Part shown: positions 33,958 through 38,304 of the stretch, one piece after another
Numbering within the stretch: position 1 is the first letter of the stretch
Layout of the letters: the number at the start of each line of letters is the position of its first letter
Virus record (IMG/VR): IMGVR_UViG_3300045993_000326
Coordinates: 1-38,304 of that record
Length of the DNA stretch: 38,304 nucleotides
DNA from: a virus
Direction: 5' to 3' (one strand)
Position numbers and translations under genes: made by a program
Notes under the pieces: model-generated
Told to the model about the DNA's origin: nothing
The model's database searches: none
The model's input: only the letters and a program-made list of their open reading frames with translations

Positions 33958-36501
33958 TTACTTAGTTAATTTGTTGTTGGCCACAGCAATGCCATCGGCT
34001 CTGTTTCTAGCCTTAACCTTGAGACGGTCTGCCATGGCTTTGTAGTCAAGACGCTTTGGATACATTTTAGATGCATCTGATGCCATTCTTTTTTCGTCTT
34101 CCAAAGCTTCTTGACCTTGAGATCCCTTTTTGATGTATGAACCCAAAGTAGCCTTGGAAATTTCATATAGTGGATCGTTACCGAGTTCAATTTCTTCTAA
34201 CATGTACTTGGCATATTCTTCTTTGGCATGAATATGATCTTGGTGAACGGCATGTTGGCCATCTTTGTGGAGCACAATGTAGTGATCGGCATTGTCGTCA
34301 TCTTTCTTAACGATCTTACCCTTCAGGGCTTTCTCTGTATGAGAAGTCCAAACGGTTTTACCTGGATCAAACATCTTTGCTTCGTCAATCTGATCTACAG
34401 TTTCATCTTGTTCTACCGATTCTTCTGTATCAAGAGGTTGACCATTAGACCGAGTTGATGAACGTGCTTCATGTTCTTTTTGGCGTTCTTTTTGGACCTT
34501 GTCATGGTGTGCTTTTACTGCTTTATCACCAACCGATTTGAATGAAAGCACATTGCCCTGCGCATCTTTCTTAACAGACCCGGCAACTACTGCTTCTGTT
34601 ACTCTTCTATTATTTGTAGTTGGATTTACTTTGCCGGTTCCACCACAATGTGAACATGTTTCTGCTTCCATGTTGTCATATGATTTTTTAGGTACTTTCC
34701 CTGTGCCGTTGCATTCTGGGCAAGGAACTTTTGTCAATGATTTAATTTTTGCTTCATTGATGTCCAGCATTTCTGTGAGCATAGTTTCCAAAGCATCTAC
34801 CAATTCTTCTTCATTGGTCTTTTCGCCGCGCATCTTGGCAAGTTTCTGACGGGTGTAGTCTTTGTTACCCCAAGCATTCTTCAGGCTCTTCAATGAATCG
34901 GCATAGTCTGCAATCTTGTCGGCATGAGTTTCTAGACCTTGAGCACGGATATGATCGGACAAATCAGATGCAGCACGGATTGCTTCTTTGTGCTTACCAG
35001 CAGCAAGATGTTTACCAAGTTCGGCATGAAGTTCCATAGCCTTCTTATTGGCAGATGAACCGGAGGTACCAAGTTTCTGTGTGGCAAGTTTAAGTGCAGC
35101 TGCATCCTTGATTGCCTTCATGTTGCCTTCTGGCGTATGCGAAACAGTCTTAGAATCAGAGTAAGAATACCCCTTTTTAGCTTTTTCGTCTGGAGTCATC
35201 TTGACTGTGTTGGCTTGCATTGCGGGACGATTGTCACCACGAGCCTTCATTTTCTTCAGACGTTCTGGGTCTGGATGAATAACTTTAACTTCGACCTTAT
35301 TTTCCTTGTAGAAGGAAGCATCATGGCCTGGAGTCAATTGATCTAGAGCATCACCCTTCTTGTACCGTGGGTTCGAAATTTGGTGTGATGGAGGATAGAT
35401 ATACTTACCACCAGATTTGTAGGCCTTTGGATACTTAGTTTCTTTTTGTTCTTTTTGCTTGTCTGCATCATGGATATGATACTCAGGGCGACCGTATGAA
35501 GCACCAGTAGAGTGACCAGCAGAGTGGATCTTACCGTTTACATACACAACTGGTACATGACCGTCATCGAGTGCTTGGTTAAGAACGGCGCGGTGAGCAG
35601 ACTTGTTCTTAATTGGGTGAGTCACTACATCTGAGTGTTCACCTGCTTGACGACCAGAGTATGGATCTTTTGTAACGGTTTTGATGAGGTGCTTGGAAAG
35701 ACCAGCAAGAGCACCTAGACCTTCATCAAGTTCTTCTACATCTTCTTTGAGACGTTTAGCCTTTGCCCGAGCTCGTGCTGTGTCATCATTTAGTTTAGCA
35801 GCATGTTCTTTTGCTTCGTACTTGGCGGCATATTTACCGACGCGTTTACCTGCATGATGAACTTCGTAATAACCAAGATTTAACTTAACTGAAGCTTCAT
35901 TAATTTCTTCATACTCATCTTCGTCATCTAATTCTTCGAACTTGTATTCTTTAGCCTTACGTGGCTTGTAATCCTTGTGGCCCATAAGCCATGCTTTACG
36001 TTGCAAATCACTATTTACATCACCCTTTTTATGAGGGCAAGTTGCGGCACCTTTACCATCTAAAGCAGCATCTCGGCCTGCATTGTAATGAGAATCATAG
36101 TCACCACTTTCATCAAGTTCTTCTACATCTTCAGTAAGACCAAGAGCCTTTACACGGGAAGCGGCAGCATTCTTAAGTGAAGCTGGGGTGTGAGAATCTG
36201 CTTTGGCTAAAGCATTGATGTGGAGCAAAGTTTTGTCATCCATGTTCCGGAGGAACTTCTCTGGGGTCTTATGAGATAGGAATTCGGCATATCTTTGATT
36301 GCGTTGCCGACGGGAAGCATTGTCCGATTCTACCGATTCATTGGCAACTTCTTCATCTTCAAAAGTAACTACTTCGACTTCCGAATTGTCGGCATAAGTA
36401 TCTAGAAGGTCAAATGCTTTTTTATTCAAGGCAGTAGTAAGGGCAGACTTTGCCTCTTCTTGGTCTTGATTGAAATGGTCGATAAAATTCATGTTCGGCA
36501 C
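33958..36501 (-). CDS. Large prohead-core polyprotein with repeated protease sites
   Basis: 847 residues in the place of T4 gp67/gp68. Residues 1-125 form a core-like part (FIDHFNQDQEEAKSALTTALNKK). After that, short basic or mixed domains are separated by acidic linkers, each with an L/I/V-x-E step of the gp21 type: E131 (LDE/S), E202 (INE/A), E260 (LDE/G), E583 (INE/A), E636 (VTE/A), E707 (IDE/A), perhaps E780. Modules include a DnaJ-type zinc segment (CPECNGTG 594-601, CSHCGGTG 616-623) and a KOW-like unit (715-760) ending in YAKYML. The tail ISKATLGSYIKKGS is seen in other phage core proteins. I infer a polyprotein whose pieces may be packaged and injected. Confidence 0.85.
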   Translation of the reverse strand: MPNMNFIDHFNQDQEEAKSALTTALNKKAFDLLDTYADNSEVEVVTFEDEEVANESVESDNASRRQRNQRYAEFLSHKTPEKFLRNMDDKTLLHINALAKADSHTPASLKNAAASRVKALGLTEDVEELDESGDYDSHYNAGRDAALDGKGAATCPHKKGDVNSDLQRKAWLMGHKDYKPRKAKEYKFEELDDEDEYEEINEASVKLNLGYYEVHHAGKRVGKYAAKYEAKEHAAKLNDDTARARAKAKRLKEDVEELDEGLGALAGLSKHLIKTVTKDPYSGRQAGEHSDVVTHPIKNKSAHRAVLNQALDDGHVPVVYVNGKIHSAGHSTGASYGRPEYHIHDADKQKEQKETKYPKAYKSGGKYIYPPSHQISNPRYKKGDALDQLTPGHDASFYKENKVEVKVIHPDPERLKKMKARGDNRPAMQANTVKMTPDEKAKKGYSYSDSKTVSHTPEGNMKAIKDAAALKLATQKLGTSGSSANKKAMELHAELGKHLAAGKHKEAIRAASDLSDHIRAQGLETHADKIADYADSLKSLKNAWGNKDYTRQKLAKMRGEKTNEEELVDALETMLTEMLDINEAKIKSLTKVPCPECNGTGKVPKKSYDNMEAETCSHCGGTGKVNPTTNNRRVTEAVVAGSVKKDAQGNVLSFKSVGDKAVKAHHDKVQKERQKEHEARSSTRSNGQPLDTEESVEQDETVDQIDEAKMFDPGKTVWTSHTEKALKGKIVKKDDDNADHYIVLHKDGQHAVHQDHIHAKEEYAKYMLEEIELGNDPLYEISKATLGSYIKKGSQGQEALEDEKRMASDASKMYPKRLDYKAMADRLKVKARNRADGIAVANNKLTK

Positions 36502-36521
36502 CCTAGGTTACTTGTTATTAC

Positions 36522-36529
36522 TATTTATT
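36522..36529 (-). promoter_or_regulatory. Candidate late promoter of the polyprotein
   Basis: AATAAATA on the minus strand, overlapping the gp20 stop (36525) and about 20 nt before the polyprotein ATG. Weak match to the T4 late box. Confidence 0.35.
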
Positions 36530-38117
36530 GTTGCTGTGGTGCAGCTGGTGCACTATTTTGATCAAGCTGAGGTTGAGATGCGGCTAACTTGGCGGCTGCG
36601 GCATTCTCTGTGTCCATCTGTTCTACCATATCATCAATCTCTTCATCGGTCAGCTTCAACATAGAGCGCATGACGTATTCTCTAGAGTAGTACTTACCGA
36701 CATACATATCAGCAATCTGTACATTCTGTAGACGTTCACGGAGCATGTCCGATTCTTTGAGTTCTGCAAAGAAGTTATCCTTAGCATAACGGAAGCGAAG
36801 ATTCTCTTTGATAAGAGCCCAATCTTCCGGAGTAGCAATACCCTTAAGAAGGAGTTGAGTCTTGAGCAAGTCAAAGAATAGGTTGTTGAAACGGAGCCGA
36901 AGTTTATTGATGAACTTGGCAAACTTGATTTCATCACGAGTAATTTCGTTTGAGCGACCAATATTAAATGAACCCTGGCCTTGCTGTAGGCGAGACATTG
37001 GGATGTTCAACGATTGATATAGCTTCTGTTGGAAGTACTGAGTATTCTCAATAGAACCAAGACTTGGAGCACCATCCAAAGTAGTGATTTCTGTACCCTT
37101 GCCACCAGTTGTACGTGGAAGGAAGAAATCCTCTAGGATAGACTGATGGTTCTTCGCGTCTTTAACTGTACCAGTGTTGACGTCATATACTTGCTTGTTC
37201 TTGTACCGAGCCATGACATCTTTGATGTACTGTTCGGCCTTGGTACGAGCCATACCAGAGGTATCAATGTAGAAAATCCGGCGCTGTGGAGCACGAGTCA
37301 GACGATAGATAACGTCCGAGTCTTCCATCATACGGAGTTGGTTCAGTGGGCGGATCGCCTTGTGCAAATATGATAGCGACATATTTGAGTTCCGGTCAAT
37401 TAGACCAGAAGTAATATAGGCAATAGACTCAGGTGCAATCTTGATACCAGTCTTCTGGTCGCCCTGAGTGCCGTTTGCATTCTTTTGGGTGTCGGAATAG
37501 ATATAGAAATCTGACTGACCCGTAACTAAAGATATACCAGACTTTGGATCAACTTCCTTCTTGATCTCAATGATACGCTTTAGTTTCGCAACGTCGATTG
37601 GCCGAAGTTCTTTAATGCCTTCTTTGGACTTTTCCTTGTCTACAACTTTGTGGAATGCTAATCTTCCATCTATGTACCAATTACGTGCTATATCCGGACC
37701 AATTGATTGAAACTTTAACAGATCAAGAATGTTCTTGAATTCTTCTGTTATCGATTCTTTGGTCTTCTTAGAATATTTTTCGTCAAACTCTGCCTGGAAA
37801 TCAATAGTAACCAGTTCTTCAACTTCGTCAATAACCATGAACTCGTCAATGATTTCAGAGATAGCAATGTCTATATCTGCAACTAGAGAGACTTCCCGGT
37901 ACTTGGAGATTAGTTCGATCTCATTCTTGATAGAAGAAGGATCGAGGTCAATCGAATATGAATTAAAGCCAGCACCAGAACCGGTGGCAACTTCAATGCC
38001 ACCTTCTATGTCTGTTGCGGCTACAAAGGATTTGGTCTCAACATCTTTGCTTTTGCTTTTAGTGATGTTGAAACCAAATAAATTTACGCCACCTGCTTCA
38101 TTATTAATGTTTGCCAT
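36525..38117 (-). CDS. gp20: Portal protein gp20
   Basis: 530 residues, close to T4 gp20 (524). The dodecameric portal at one capsid vertex, through which DNA is packed and to which the tail attaches. Characteristic stretches: SKYREVSLVADIDIAISEIIDEFMVID, GRLAFHKVVDKEKSKEGI, RAPQRRIFYIDTSGM and LQQGQGSFNIGRSNEITRDEIKF. The C-terminus is Gln/Ala/Pro-rich. It comes just after the tail tube gene. Confidence 0.95.
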   Translation of the reverse strand: MANINNEAGGVNLFGFNITKSKSKDVETKSFVAATDIEGGIEVATGSGAGFNSYSIDLDPSSIKNEIELISKYREVSLVADIDIAISEIIDEFMVIDEVEELVTIDFQAEFDEKYSKKTKESITEEFKNILDLLKFQSIGPDIARNWYIDGRLAFHKVVDKEKSKEGIKELRPIDVAKLKRIIEIKKEVDPKSGISLVTGQSDFYIYSDTQKNANGTQGDQKTGIKIAPESIAYITSGLIDRNSNMSLSYLHKAIRPLNQLRMMEDSDVIYRLTRAPQRRIFYIDTSGMARTKAEQYIKDVMARYKNKQVYDVNTGTVKDAKNHQSILEDFFLPRTTGGKGTEITTLDGAPSLGSIENTQYFQQKLYQSLNIPMSRLQQGQGSFNIGRSNEITRDEIKFAKFINKLRLRFNNLFFDLLKTQLLLKGIATPEDWALIKENLRFRYAKDNFFAELKESDMLRERLQNVQIADMYVGKYYSREYVMRSMLKLTDEEIDDMVEQMDTENAAAAKLAASQPQLDQNSAPAAPQQQ

Positions 38118-38120
38118 GGA

Positions 38121-38304
38121 TTAGATGATCTGTACATCACCAGTATCTACGGTCCAGTAATCAACAGAGAACTCAACGTTGAATTCTTCGATCTGTGTGA
38201 TCTGACCAAAATCTAGAGCAATCTCAGAGATGTTGGTTGGGAAGCAATTGTGGAACTTATACTTGCGAAGTTCAAAATCATTGCGATCCAATTGCACAAC
38301 TTCC
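38121..38304 (-). CDS. gp19: Tail tube protein gp19, C-terminal part (cut by window edge)
   Basis: The 60 visible codons end HNCFPTNISEIALDFGQITQ-IEEFNVEFSVDYWTVDTGDV and TAA at 38123-38121. This FPTxIS...LD...IEEFxVxFxxDYW pattern is the gp19 C-terminus. The N-terminal part lies beyond the window. The portal ATG follows after 3 nt. Confidence 0.85.
   Translation of the reverse strand, partial: EVVQLDRNDFELRKYKFHNCFPTNISEIALDFGQITQIEEFNVEFSVDYWTVDTGDVQII

Noticed and set aside
1-38304. CRISPR array
   Set aside because: The recurring 32-bp and 23-bp elements are promoters or a single duplication, not regularly spaced repeats with spacers.

Overview
The window is part of a large T4-type tailed phage genome (class Caudoviricetes, contractile-tail/myovirus type), AT-rich and read almost entirely from the minus strand. 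The evidence is the T4-order head block (tail tube gp19 end, portal gp20, prohead protease gp21, scaffold gp22, major capsid gp23) followed by T4-type replication and recombination genes (UvsY, UvsW, DNA primase). The host cannot be proven from the sequence. A surface-adhesin-E-like exported protein, boxA-like RNA leaders, a B12-dependent ribonucleotide reductase and PnuC/NadR would fit a Gram-negative host, possibly a betaproteobacterium.

Layout in transcription order (right to left). 38304-30590: virion genes, including an 847-residue protein in the gp67/gp68 position that looks like a protease-processed polyprotein. 30570-30285: UUCG terminator, a fresh sigma70-type promoter and a small protein resembling the RNA polymerase omega subunit. 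30283-29789: a second tail-tube-like protein. 29356-29700: the only convincing plus-strand gene, a small HExxH protein with its own hairpin terminator. 29260-23359: UvsY, UvsW, primase and an adenosylcobalamin-dependent (class II) ribonucleotide reductase. 23328-22169: a GIY-YIG (SegE-like) nuclease and a Doc toxin/small partner pair that appears inserted between two genes, flanked by 23-bp direct repeats. 22134-21484: a membrane-anchored lytic transglycosylase.

21487-1256 is a dense accessory region of about 65 short genes packed with ATGA or TAATG overlaps. Most are unknown. Recognisable ones are two metallophosphoesterases, PnuC (nicotinamide riboside transport), NadR (NMN adenylyltransferase/ribosylnicotinamide kinase), a SLOG/DprA-like protein, a DRB0094-type RNA ligase, an exported adhesin-E-like protein and several small Cys-rich and membrane proteins. 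It is punctuated by near-identical host-type promoters in which the stop codon of the gene before often directly abuts the -35 box, so promoter, leader and ribosome site behave like a repeated cassette.

1190-1 holds no supported protein gene. Two of the same promoters (P1, P2) each lead into a shared 12-nt leader motif, a boxA-like element, and then a run of structured RNA units. Several units carry tRNA T-arm and CCA-like ends but do not close a normal cloverleaf by eye. This array, the polyprotein, the inserted Doc cassette, the NAD-salvage pair and the omega-like protein are the most interesting items.
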